The notes under the pieces: model-generated
Told to the model about the DNA's origin: nothing
The model's input: only the letters and a program-made list of their open reading frames with translations
Database searches by the model: none
Program-made: the position numbers and the translations under genes
In this document: positions 1 through 5,459 of the stretch, in pieces
How positions within the stretch are numbered: position 1 is the first letter of the stretch
Layout: each line of letters starts with the position of its first letter
Source of the DNA: Anaerolineae bacterium
GTDB taxonomy: Bacteria > Chloroflexota > Anaerolineae > Aggregatilineales > Aggregatilineaceae
DNA: 6,466 nucleotides
NCBI GenBank assembly: GCA_027494015.1
Contig: JAOSJP010000024.1
Coordinates: forward strand, 1 to 6,466
Direction: 5' to 3'

Positions 1-2062
1 GCCCAATGAGCGCTGGCTCTCCTGCCTTAATGAGACCGCCCGTGTCAAATAGCTTAGGCACGAGCTTCCACGGTGCCTTCCACCACGGCCCGCCGCCGCC
101 ACCATCGCCTTTCGTGTCGCCGAATGTAACGTCCGGCGCCAGCCCCCCACCGCCGCCAATGCCCAGCATCTTGCCCAGGTCGTCAATCCAGCTAGTCGCT
201 TCCTGCTTAATGCCCTCCCAGATGGCATTGGCTATCAACATGCCGATAGCAACGAACATCAGCTGGTTGGCAGGATCGGCAACAACATCTGCCAATCCCT
301 GCGCAATCTCTGCTATTTTCGCCCCTGCCCATCTGCCCATGTCCTGCTCGAAGCTGATGGCAAACAAGATGATGCCGCCAACCGCTTTGAGTACGAGTGC
401 CCACGCATCAGGATTCATCAGCGCATTGGCGAAAGGCACCATCACGTTGCGGTATATCCAGGGAATAACAAGAGACGCTGCGTCGCCAGCCGCGCTTGCC
501 AGTGCCTCAAGAATACCCTGATAAAACCCGGCCAAGTCTTGTCCTGCACCAATAACATCTGCCGGCCCAATACCAGACAGCGCCATAGCGATGGGTGATA
601 CGATGTTCTTGACTACCCAGTCCCTTGCCGAGCTTACCCCTGCACCAGCCCAGCCCAGAAACTTATCGAGTAAATCTGAGAGTTTGTTACTCACTGCTCC
701 CCAGTCTACCTGGCCCAGATAGATCACAGAGGGATTTATAATCTTGGCAAAAATCCACGTTGCTGCCGTTTTATAGGCGGCCCCGCCCCAGTCTAGGAAC
801 TTCGTCATTAAGTCGTCGAGCTTATTGCCCACGCCAGCCCAGTTTACCGTGCCCAGATAGGTCACAATCGGGTCAATGAGTTTCGCCTTGACAGCGGTGC
901 CGATATCCACCGCTGCGCCGAACAGATTATTGAGCAGGTCTTCAAGGCGATTCGGCACGGATGCAACGAGGTCGTCAAATGCGCTGCCAGCCCCCTCAAG
1001 TGAAAAGGCCGGTGAGAGCTTAAGCGGCGGCATTGATCCGGGTTCCATGCCCGGATAGGTTATCTTCCCCACCAATTGCCAGTAGTCAATGGGTGCCAGA
1101 AAGAAATCGGCCAGCGGATTGCGCCTTGTGAAGAAACCCGTGATCGCGCCCACCAGCGGGTCGATGATATTGGCCTGCGCCCACGCCGCAACATCGCCCA
1201 CACCCTGCTTGATGCCGCCGATGATCAGTTCGCCAACGGCAATTAGGCCGCCCCCATCCCACACTTCGAGGATGGCATTGAATGCGCTTGGTAGACGGTC
1301 GCTTAACCATCCGACCGCGGCCTCAATGCCGGGCAACATCTTCATGCCAATGCCCTCAGCAAAGTCCATGATGGCGTTCTTGGCAATGGTGATCTTGCCC
1401 GCCAGCGTGTCACCAGCCGCCCGTGCGATGCCGCCGAACTGTGCTTCTACTTCGCCCAAGATGATGGCCTGCGCACTGGCAACGTCATTCACCGCCATGA
1501 ACGACTTGATCTGTTCCTCTTGCGCCTCGGTGAGCTGCACGCCATAACGCCGCAGCGCCGTCACGCCCTGGATGGGGTCGTTAAGCGCCTTGCCCAGCAG
1601 CGTGGCCGCCGTCACGGAATCGGTGCCCATCATCTCGGCAATATCGAGCATGGCTTCTGTGGCGCGCGGGAACGTATCCTCACCAATCTCCTTAAAGGTG
1701 AGCAACATCGTCTCGCCTTTGATGATGGCGTCGTCAGAGAAGCGCGTTACGCGGCTAAGCCGCGTTGCCATCTCCTGCACCCGCTGGCTGGTCACGCCCG
1801 CTGCGCCGCCCGTCGCCTTCAGAACTGCGTCCAGCTTGGCGATATTGACCTGCGCCTCCATCGCCTCGCTAATCGCTACGCCCAGTCCGGCGGCCAACGC
1901 TGTCGCGCCCGCTGCACCAACGAGAAGACCGCCGCGCATTACCTTGCCGGCGGTACTCATCTCGTGCATCTTGTTCATGGCGTTGTCCAGGCCCGCAGAC
2001 ATATTGTCTTTGAGTTCCAGGACGCCAAACATGGCCGCTACTTGCGTGCCGCCGAGAGCCAT
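1..2062 (-). CDS. Tail tape measure protein (partial, C-terminus outside window)
   Basis: The frame is open without a stop for 687 codons from ATG 2060-2062 to the window edge. AAGAAGGG (2070-2077) lies seven bases upstream, inside the end of the chaperone extension. The N-terminal part is typical of tape measure proteins. A hydrophobic Gly/Ala segment (about residues 44-64) is followed by the conserved region at about 78-245, including RFSDDAIIKGETMLLTF, the ALNDPIQGVTALRRYGVQLT stretch, and FGGIARAAGDTLAGKI. Residues 396-487 hold two 46-residue repeats. Several hydrophobic helices follow (about 530-620), then two poly-Gly runs (about 636-658) and a PWWKAPWK segment. The visible end, FDTGGLIKAGEPALIG, matches the start of a motif frequent near tape measure C-termini. 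The protein sets tail length and may help deliver DNA across the membrane. Confidence 0.93.
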   Translation of the reverse strand, partial: MALGGTQVAAMFGVLELKDNMSAGLDNAMNKMHEMSTAGKVMRGGLLVGAAGATALAAGLGVAISEAMEAQVNIAKLDAVLKATGGAAGVTSQRVQEMATRLSRVTRFSDDAIIKGETMLLTFKEIGEDTFPRATEAMLDIAEMMGTDSVTAATLLGKALNDPIQGVTALRRYGVQLTEAQEEQIKSFMAVNDVASAQAIILGEVEAQFGGIARAAGDTLAGKITIAKNAIMDFAEGIGMKMLPGIEAAVGWLSDRLPSAFNAILEVWDGGGLIAVGELIIGGIKQGVGDVAAWAQANIIDPLVGAITGFFTRRNPLADFFLAPIDYWQLVGKITYPGMEPGSMPPLKLSPAFSLEGAGSAFDDLVASVPNRLEDLLNNLFGAAVDIGTAVKAKLIDPIVTYLGTVNWAGVGNKLDDLMTKFLDWGGAAYKTAATWIFAKIINPSVIYLGQVDWGAVSNKLSDLLDKFLGWAGAGVSSARDWVVKNIVSPIAMALSGIGPADVIGAGQDLAGFYQGILEALASAAGDAASLVIPWIYRNVMVPFANALMNPDAWALVLKAVGGIILFAISFEQDMGRWAGAKIAEIAQGLADVVADPANQLMFVAIGMLIANAIWEGIKQEATSWIDDLGKMLGIGGGGGLAPDVTFGDTKGDGGGGGPWWKAPWKLVPKLFDTGGLIKAGEPALIG
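602..739 (-). repeat. Tape measure 46-residue repeat, copy 2
   Basis: This codes for residues 442-487, beginning INPSVIYLGQVDWGAVSNKL. It directly follows copy 1 with an exact 138-base period. A third unit seems to begin at residue 488 (VSPIAMALSGI) but decays after about ten residues. A related 'NIIDPLVGAI' at residues 299-308 may be the remnant of an earlier copy. Confidence 0.8.
740..877 (-). repeat. Tape measure 46-residue repeat, copy 1
   Basis: This codes for residues 396-441 of the tape measure protein, beginning IDPIVTYLGTVNWAGVGNKL and ending in ATWIFAKI. By eye it shares 23 of 46 residues with the next unit at identical spacing, with no gap. Conserved positions include the opening I-x-P, YLG-x-V-x-W, NKL-x-D-L, KFL-x-W and a late Trp. 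Confidence 0.8.
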
Positions 2063-2065
2063 CAG

Positions 2066-2194
2066 TTAGCCCTTCTTGTTTGCGTCTTCATCGGCCCGCC
2101 ACACTTCCAGGAAGTCGCACAGGTCGGGATAGGCGATCGCGCTAGAACCGTCCGGCGTGCGGCTGTAGTGCGCCAAAATGAGCGCCTCGCCTAG
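2066..2194 (-). CDS. Frameshift extension of the tail assembly chaperone (T part of the GT product)
   Basis: After a -1 shift at GGGAAAC the frame continues from CTA (2192-2194) through 42 sense codons to TAA (2066-2068). This adds LGEALILAHYSRTPDGSSAI and then a segment ending DLCDFLEVWRADEDANKKG to the 118-residue short form, giving about 160 residues. The extension has no convincing start of its own and fills the whole space up to the tape measure gene, with only three bases left before its ATG. In lambda and most siphoviruses the G and GT products are made in a fixed ratio, and the T part is thought to bind tail tube subunits while the G part coats the tape measure. Here the function is inferred from that precedent. 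The open frame and site are seen directly. Confidence 0.85.
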   Translation of the reverse strand, partial: LGEALILAHYSRTPDGSSAIAYPDLCDFLEVWRADEDANKKG

Positions 2195-2547
2195 TTTCCC
2201 GACACCGCCTGTGGATCGCGCGCCTCAATCGCCGCCTCGCGTAGTTCGGTCATCTTGTCTGAGCGCAGCCATTCCAGCGCGGTCACGTCTCGCCAGTTCA
2301 GGTCGTCAGGCGCACCAGGTACCAGCCAGTCATGCGGGACGCTGACCAGAATGCGTGAGATGACTTCCTCAGCCTCCGTGACCAGCTCATCAAGCTGATC
2401 CATCTTGGCCTCGAACTCGTCATCGCTCAGCCCCACACTGTCCGCCAGCTGTGCGGTGAGGCGCTGGAGGCGCAGTTGCGTTCGCCCCAGCGCCTTGCTG
2501 TCCCGGTGCGACAGCCCTGAGAAGTCAAACTCCGGCTTGTCGCTCAT
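2191..2547 (-). CDS. Tail assembly chaperone, short (gpG-like) product
   Basis: 118 residues from ATG 2545-2547 (MSDKPEFDFSGLS), chosen because AGGTG (2553-2557) lies five bases upstream and the start falls eight bases after the tail tube stop. An in-frame ATG at 2563-2565 would add six residues but has a poor ribosome site and would overlap the tube gene. The protein is helical and charged (LGRTQLRLQRLTAQLADS, DEFEAKMDQLDELVTEAEEV), then has a Trp-containing segment (DLNWRDVTALEWL) and a final helix. Small acidic helical proteins between tail tube and tape measure are tail assembly chaperones, which hold the tape measure for tube polymerisation. The stop TAG (2191-2193) directly follows a slippery heptamer, so this is the in-frame product of a programmed frameshift pair. 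Confidence 0.85.
   Translation of the reverse strand: MSDKPEFDFSGLSHRDSKALGRTQLRLQRLTAQLADSVGLSDDEFEAKMDQLDELVTEAEEVISRILVSVPHDWLVPGAPDDLNWRDVTALEWLRSDKMTELREAAIEARDPQAVSGN
2194..2200 (-). promoter_or_regulatory. -1 ribosomal frameshift slippery site GGGAAAC
   Basis: On the coding strand the zero frame reads TCG GGA AAC TAG, so the heptamer is G GGA AAC, a canonical X XXY YYZ site. It sits immediately before the zero-frame stop, and the -1 frame is open for 42 further codons. Lambda uses GGGAAAG at the same place in its G/T genes. I see only short possible stems downstream (for example GCGC at 2182-2185 with GCGC at 2170-2173) and no strong pseudoknot by eye. Confidence 0.88.
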
Positions 2548-2555
2548 CGCATCAC

Positions 2556-2972
2556 CTACGACCATACGCCGCTGTTAAAGATATCCGTGCTCGGCGCGTC
2601 AGCAGCCTCAAACTGCACATCGAAGATGACGTGTTCCTTGCTCACGCTCACCGTGTGCGGTGCCTGAGTGATGATGATGCTCTGGACGTGCTTGGGCTTG
2701 CCCGCCGTGTTGCCTTCCGGCCCGTAGGTCAGCGTATGCGTACCCGGCTTGATCAGCGGCATGATAGTCGCGATGTCGGTCGAGTCATAGCCGATCTGCA
2801 TCGAGCCGTTCATGTCTTTCAGGCCCGTCGCCCGCTCGCGGTGTGTGGTGCCGCTGCCTACCGTCACGTCTACTGTCTCGATGGTCGGCGACAGGTTCAC
2901 GTTGATAAACCAACTGTGTACAACCGTGCCGTCCAGGTCGAGATAGATTGCGTTACCGTTGTACTGTGCCAT
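2556..2972 (-). CDS. Major tail tube protein
   Basis: 138 residues from ATG 2970-2972, with no gap to the preceding stop (TAGATG). GGAGG (2981-2985) lies eight bases upstream inside the previous gene. The protein is beta-rich: AIYLDLDGTVVHSWFINVNL, ETVDVTVG, a loop THRERATGLKDMNGSMQIGYD, THTLTYGPEG, VQSIIITQAPH, and EHVIFDVQFEAADAP. This is the arrangement of compact siphovirus tail tube subunits, including the 'a.Gl.d..g.i...yD' loop. Hexameric rings of this protein stack to form the tube around the tape measure. Its length is in the range of small tail tube proteins without an added Ig-like domain. Position between terminator and tail assembly chaperone supports the call. Confidence 0.85.
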   Translation of the reverse strand: MAQYNGNAIYLDLDGTVVHSWFINVNLSPTIETVDVTVGSGTTHRERATGLKDMNGSMQIGYDSTDIATIMPLIKPGTHTLTYGPEGNTAGKPKHVQSIIITQAPHTVSVSKEHVIFDVQFEAADAPSTDIFNSGVWS

Positions 2973-3410
2973 CTAGATTGCCTCCATGACGAACCGATAG
3001 CGCGCCCCCGCATGGTAGAGCGGGCTTGCATTTGCCATCATTTCCTGATAACTCACGGCGTCCTCAGTCGTTGCCGTGAGCACTGACCACTCGCTGTCAC
3101 TGCCAGGATAGAGATATCCGCTGGCTGTGTCCTGCGTGCCCATGTCATTCAGCAGCGTATCGATGCGCGCCGCCGCCGCGAACGCCTCACTAAGCTGGTC
3201 GCTCACTGCCTTGACCACCAGCACGATCTCGGCATCCCGCGCGCTGATGCTGTTGCGCTCCCCGCCCCCGTTGAAGTTGTACAGCACATACGGGTACGCT
3301 GCGCCAGCAGGCGCGAGGTTCGGATACACTGCCGCCCCCCACGGCTCGCCCGCAACCGTTAGTTGTCGGTGAACCGCGCGGAACAGGGCCGCCATCGCCG
3401 TCTCAGTCAT
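2973..3410 (-). CDS. Tail terminator protein (DUF3168 / gpU-like role)
   Basis: 145 residues from ATG 3408-3410, overlapping the previous stop by four bases (ATGA). The upstream Shine-Dalgarno is weak, so translation is probably coupled. The sequence follows the DUF3168/tail-terminator layout: an N-terminal helix (TAMAALFRAVHRQLT), then 'VYPNLAPAGAAYPYVLYNF' (the 'v.....P..a.yPyi.y' motif). A strand EIVLVVKAVSD and a long helix (EAFAAAARIDTLLNDM) come next, and YRFVMEA ends the protein. Terminator proteins cap the tail tube after it reaches the length set by the tape measure, and form the tail side of the head-tail joint. The gene sits exactly between the neck and tail-tube genes, as in other siphoviruses. 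The TAG stop (2973-2975) directly abuts the tail tube ATG. Confidence 0.8.
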   Translation of the reverse strand: MTETAMAALFRAVHRQLTVAGEPWGAAVYPNLAPAGAAYPYVLYNFNGGGERNSISARDAEIVLVVKAVSDQLSEAFAAAARIDTLLNDMGTQDTASGYLYPGSDSEWSVLTATTEDAVSYQEMMANASPLYHAGARYRFVMEAI

Positions 3411-3823
3411 TTCTTCACGATCCCGAAGTCGCGCGCCAGCTTGCCCAGGTCACGCCGCGTGGCCTCGAACACCGGCCCGACGAATGGGCGCGGTGCCATG
3501 CGCGAGGTGCCCAACTCCTGGTAGACGCCGTAGTCTACCGAGTCGTGCACGTAGCGGCTCTCGCCCTTGCGCGTCCAACGCATCCCGCCGCGCAATGCGT
3601 CCGTATCCACAGCGGGCGGACCAGGCGGCGCGCTGGCGACGTGCTTCTTCTTCTTACCACGCTTGTAGGTGCGGCCCGTCGGCCCCGTGCCGAAGCTGAG
3701 CACGATGTCATTCACCGCGCCCTCGGCCAGCGAGTCCATGAACTCCGAGACACGCTCCGGCGTCTCCTCGATGATGCGCTGCAGTACCTTCTTGTCTACT
3801 TCCCAGTGCAATCCATCGGCCAT
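3407..3823 (-). CDS. Neck / tail-completion protein, HK97 gp10-like
   Basis: 138 residues from ATG 3821-3823; GAGGG lies seven bases upstream inside the preceding gene. The frame stays open upstream to about 4267, but that part is out of frame with two well-supported genes and looks like low-complexity antisense of GC-rich DNA, so I start at MADGLHWEVDKK. The C-terminal half carries the gp10-family signature YGVYQELGTSRMAPRPFVGP (about residues 101-120), matching the usual 'Y..y.E.GT.rm.arPF..P'. A Lys/Arg-rich segment (GRTYKRGKKKKH) lies near residues 54-65. The N-terminal third is helical and acidic. In HK97-like phages gp10 homologues take part in neck formation or tail completion. The TGA stop overlaps the next ATG as ATGA (3407-3410). 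Confidence 0.85.
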   Translation of the reverse strand: MADGLHWEVDKKVLQRIIEETPERVSEFMDSLAEGAVNDIVLSFGTGPTGRTYKRGKKKKHVASAPPGPPAVDTDALRGGMRWTRKGESRYVHDSVDYGVYQELGTSRMAPRPFVGPVFEATRRDLGKLARDFGIVKK

Positions 3824-4200
3824 CAGCGCACCCTCACGATGATCGCCTGGCTGTCCGTTTCGTCCGTGCGCTCCGTGATCAAATCCACCACATGGTACAC
3901 GTCCCCATTGCTGAGCGTGACGCGATAGTCCACGTCCAGCGCCGTGCCCGCCGGCACGATGAGCCGGTAGGCGTCCATGATGTGCTCGCGCCCCGCCGTC
4001 TCCGGGTTCTGCTGCTGGGCAAAGAAGCGGTTGTCCATCGCGATCACCCGGCACGCGACGCCCGTGCTCACCACCGTGTACGCCTCGACAGGCTGCCCGA
4101 ACTCGCCCACCGCCAAACTGCGCTGTTCGATAGTGCAGGTGTCTGTCAGAAACTTGGCCGTCATCGCCTTGATCGCGCCGAGCGCCCCGTTGGTGATCAT
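3823..4200 (-). CDS. Head-closure / head-tail adaptor protein
   Basis: 125 residues from ATG 4198-4200 with AAAGGAG six bases upstream (4207-4213). The protein has the layout of small beta-barrel head-closure proteins (SPP1 gp16 / HK97 gp7-type adaptors). 'FLTDTCTIEQRS' opens it, followed by 'FGQPVEAYTVVSTGVACRVI' (the '...G....W/Y......CR' pattern of this family), then a basic/polar loop. It finishes with 'YRLIVPAGTALDVDYRVTLS', 'YHVVDLITER' and 'QAIIVRVR', beta strands typical of the C-terminal half. It would close the bottom of the connector after DNA packaging. The stop TGA and the next ATG share a base (TGATG at 3821-3825), so translation of the two is probably coupled. Confidence 0.8.
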   Translation of the reverse strand: MITNGALGAIKAMTAKFLTDTCTIEQRSLAVGEFGQPVEAYTVVSTGVACRVIAMDNRFFAQQQNPETAGREHIMDAYRLIVPAGTALDVDYRVTLSNGDVYHVVDLITERTDETDSQAIIVRVR

Positions 4201-4538
4201 GCATCGCTCCTTTCCGGCACTCCCGCCTCAAACAGCCCAGCTGGTCTGAGGCCCATGAACGGCACAACTGGGCGTATAATCACACGCCCTACCAGATCAC
4301 AGGCATAGATTGCCATACCATTCGGCGTGTTGAAATAGACGGTCATCCGGTGTGGCCCCGCCGGTTGCGCGCTCGGATAGCAGTCGTAACTCCATTGCTC
4401 CCCATAGCCCTCACCGCCCTCGATCTCGACCTGCACCGGCGCGACGGCATAGAACGGCTCCGGCTCCTGCGCAGTGGCGACGATTGCGATGGCCGATGCC
4501 AGCAACACCAGTAGGACGACCAGCGTTTTACTCATCAT
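4197..4538 (-). CDS. Small exported protein with signal peptide, unknown function
   Basis: 113 residues from ATG 4536-4538. A second ATG follows at once (4533-4535) and a GTG lies at 4542-4544; GGTGAG upstream serves either ATG at 5 or 8 bases. The start overlaps the end of the connector gene by 8-11 bases, and the stop overlaps the next start as ATGA (4197-4200). The N-terminus is a clear Sec signal: MSK, a hydrophobic stretch (TLVVLLVLLASAIAIVATA), then a likely signal peptidase I site ATA|QE. There is no lipobox Cys, so it should be released or anchored by the uncleaved segment. The roughly 90-residue mature part begins Pro/Glu-rich and has two cysteines (in SYDCYP and IYACDL) that could form a disulfide outside the cytoplasm. 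I do not recognise the family. An exported protein is unexpected among neck genes. Confidence 0.7.
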   Translation of the reverse strand: MMSKTLVVLLVLLASAIAIVATAQEPEPFYAVAPVQVEIEGGEGYGEQWSYDCYPSAQPAGPHRMTVYFNTPNGMAIYACDLVGRVIIRPVVPFMGLRPAGLFEAGVPERSDA

Positions 4539-4911
4539 CGACACTCACCGCGCCATCGCTATAGTCCGGCTCCGCCGTCGCCAACGAGTCCGCCCGATAC
4601 ACATGGGTCACGGTCGCGCTGATGGCCGCCACGCCGAACTCGCGTCGCTTCTCAGACAGCAACATCTCATATCCCTTGCGCGCCTCGGCGTTGCTCACTT
4701 GCAGCCAGTCGGCCCGGAAATCAGGGCGGGACAGTTGGGTTAGGATGTACTTCAGTCCGGCGATCACTGCCCCGCCCACACTGCCTTCGCTTGCTATCAG
4801 CGCCGTGATGGTTTCGTCTGGCAGCCAGTACCCGTCCGACGAGGTATCTCCCAGATGGAAGCGTACCTTGTCTAAGTCAGTCGCCAGCGTGCCCAGCCAG
4901 GTAAACGTCAC
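4528..4911 (-). CDS. Head-tail connector protein, HK97 gp6-like
   Basis: 127 residues from a GTG start (4909-4911). A perfect AGGAGG (4919-4924) lies seven bases upstream and overlaps the TAG stop of the preceding gene, which decides the start. Residues about 12-42 (LDKVRFHLGDTSSDGYWLPD and following) carry the typical gp6-family opening: 'VR..LGDT', then a '.L.DE.I..LI' helix. A second helical segment follows (AVIAGLKYILTQLSR), then a charged helix (ARKGYEMLLSEKRREF). In HK97-like phages this protein forms a ring below the portal and is the first head-completion component. Its place directly before head-closure and gp10-like genes fits. It ends in an acidic DDE followed by TAA, and overlaps the start of the next gene. 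Assignment is from motif pattern and gene order. Confidence 0.85.
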   Translation of the reverse strand: MTFTWLGTLATDLDKVRFHLGDTSSDGYWLPDETITALIASEGSVGGAVIAGLKYILTQLSRPDFRADWLQVSNAEARKGYEMLLSEKRREFGVAAISATVTHVYRADSLATAEPDYSDGAVSVDDE

Positions 4912-4918
4912 AGCGCAG

Positions 4919-4924
4919 CCTCCT
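4919..4924 (-). promoter_or_regulatory. Perfect ribosome binding site AGGAGG for the GTG start at 4911
   Basis: AGGAGG overlaps the TAG stop of the preceding gene and stands seven bases before GTG 4909-4911. This supports the non-ATG start of the gp6-like connector. Confidence 0.85.
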
Positions 4925-5405
4925 ACATCGTCAGCACGCAGATGTGCATCGTCAGGTCGTTCGCGTCCGCGTAGTCCGGCGTGCTGTTGTTCGCCACGAG
5001 ATAGAAATACAACCGGTTGTTGGGCAGGTTGTCGAACCAGATGTAGTCATCGGTCACAACATCCTTGCCTGCCACGATTGCGCAATCTGCCTCGCTGCCG
5101 GTCGTGTTGTAGTCTGCCGCTGCGATATCGATCTGGCCTAGAAACTTCAGCCAGTCGGCCTCCAGCGGTGCCCAGGCCGCGTCGTTGGCGATGGTGCTGG
5201 GCGGACTGTTGAACACGTATAGGTCATACGGCTCGGCCTGCGTCGCATCGTCCACTAGCCGCACCCAGGCGATGTACCCGCCGCCGCTAAGCTGCGGGAT
5301 TTCGTCGCTGGTCAGCAGCCCGCCTACCACGTCCTCGGCGGTATAGGCGTCCAGCGTGACCGTGATGGGCACCTCGATGATGTGCGGTCGCCAGTGTGGA
5401 ATCAT
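4923..5405 (-). CDS. Capsid-proximal beta-rich virion protein, putative decoration protein
   Basis: 160 residues from an ATG at 5403-5405, ending in TAG (4923-4925). I prefer this start because AGGAAGGAG lies five bases upstream (5411-5419). An in-frame GTG at 5451-5453 would add 16 residues of Gly/Pro/Arg-rich sequence but has only a weak ribosome site. The protein alternates beta-strand-like segments (VPITVTLDAYTAEDVVGG, GYIAWVRLVDD, PYDLYVFN, LGQIDIAAADY, RLYFYLVAN). This order resembles small proteins I recall beside capsid genes in many phages: threonine/valine-rich start, 'Y-x-x-x-D-V-x-G-G', a 'Q-x-x-x-x-D-L-x-x-F' strand, then 'IAAADY'. A structural role on the head is inferred from that likeness and from position. 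No enzymatic motif or membrane segment is visible. Confidence 0.65.
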   Translation of the reverse strand: MIPHWRPHIIEVPITVTLDAYTAEDVVGGLLTSDEIPQLSGGGYIAWVRLVDDATQAEPYDLYVFNSPPSTIANDAAWAPLEADWLKFLGQIDIAAADYNTTGSEADCAIVAGKDVVTDDYIWFDNLPNNRLYFYLVANNSTPDYADANDLTMHICVLTM

Positions 5406-5410
5406 GTTTG

Positions 5411-5419
5411 CTCCTTCCT
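5411..5419 (-). promoter_or_regulatory. Strong ribosome binding site deciding the start at 5405
   Basis: AGGAAGGAG on the coding strand lies five bases before ATG 5403-5405. It argues that the capsid-proximal protein starts here rather than at the in-frame GTG (5451-5453), which overlaps the previous stop. Confidence 0.8.
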
Positions 5420-5424
5420 GGATG

Positions 5425-5459
5425 GGGGCAGGTCGCCCCGCCCCCTGCCCCACTAACCC
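5425..5459 (-). promoter_or_regulatory. G-quadruplex- and hairpin-capable leader between beta-helix and decoration-type genes
   Basis: On the coding (mRNA) strand four G runs follow one another: G3 (5457-5459), G4 (5448-5451), G5 (5441-5445) and G4 (5436-5439), with loops of 5, 2 and 1 bases. This satisfies the usual G3+N1-7 quadruplex pattern. The same stretch can instead form an 8-bp stem, GGGGCAGG (5444-5451) with CCTGCCCC (5425-5432), around an 11-base loop. There is no following T run, so it is not a standard terminator. The structure spans the stop of the beta-helix gene and ends six bases before the AGGAAGGAG of the next gene. A role is inferred, not shown. Confidence 0.5.

Noticed and set aside
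6..521. Plus-strand frame of 171 codons with Pro-rich start
   Set aside because: The poly-Pro run is the antisense of the Gly-rich linker of the tape measure; no independent evidence of a gene.
1520..2194. Long plus-strand open frame of 224 codons
   Set aside because: It reads the same triplets as the tape measure and chaperone-extension frames on the opposite strand. Its product is Arg/His-rich with no recognisable domain, as expected of a mirror frame in GC-rich coding DNA.
3824..4267. Upstream in-frame extension of the gp10-like gene, giving a 286-residue protein
   Set aside because: The extension overlaps the well-supported adaptor gene in another frame, is Arg/Gly/His-rich nonsense, and the internal ATG at 3823 has a ribosome site and gives the normal family length.
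4197..4538. Lipoprotein reading of the small exported protein
   Set aside because: There is no cysteine at the end of the hydrophobic segment, so no lipobox; the ATA|QE site fits signal peptidase I.
4622..5212. Plus-strand frame of 196 codons
   Set aside because: It is antisense to the gp6-like and decoration-type genes, has an Arg/Ser/Pro-rich low-complexity product, and no ribosome site or homology signal.
5425..5451. Rho-independent terminator after the beta-helix gene
   Set aside because: The GC-rich stem is not followed by a T run on the coding strand and leads straight into a ribosome binding site and gene.
5406..5453. GTG start at 5453 for the 160-residue capsid-proximal protein
   Set aside because: The added 16 residues are encoded by the G-rich structured leader and have only a weak ribosome site, while AGGAAGGAG precedes the ATG at 5405.
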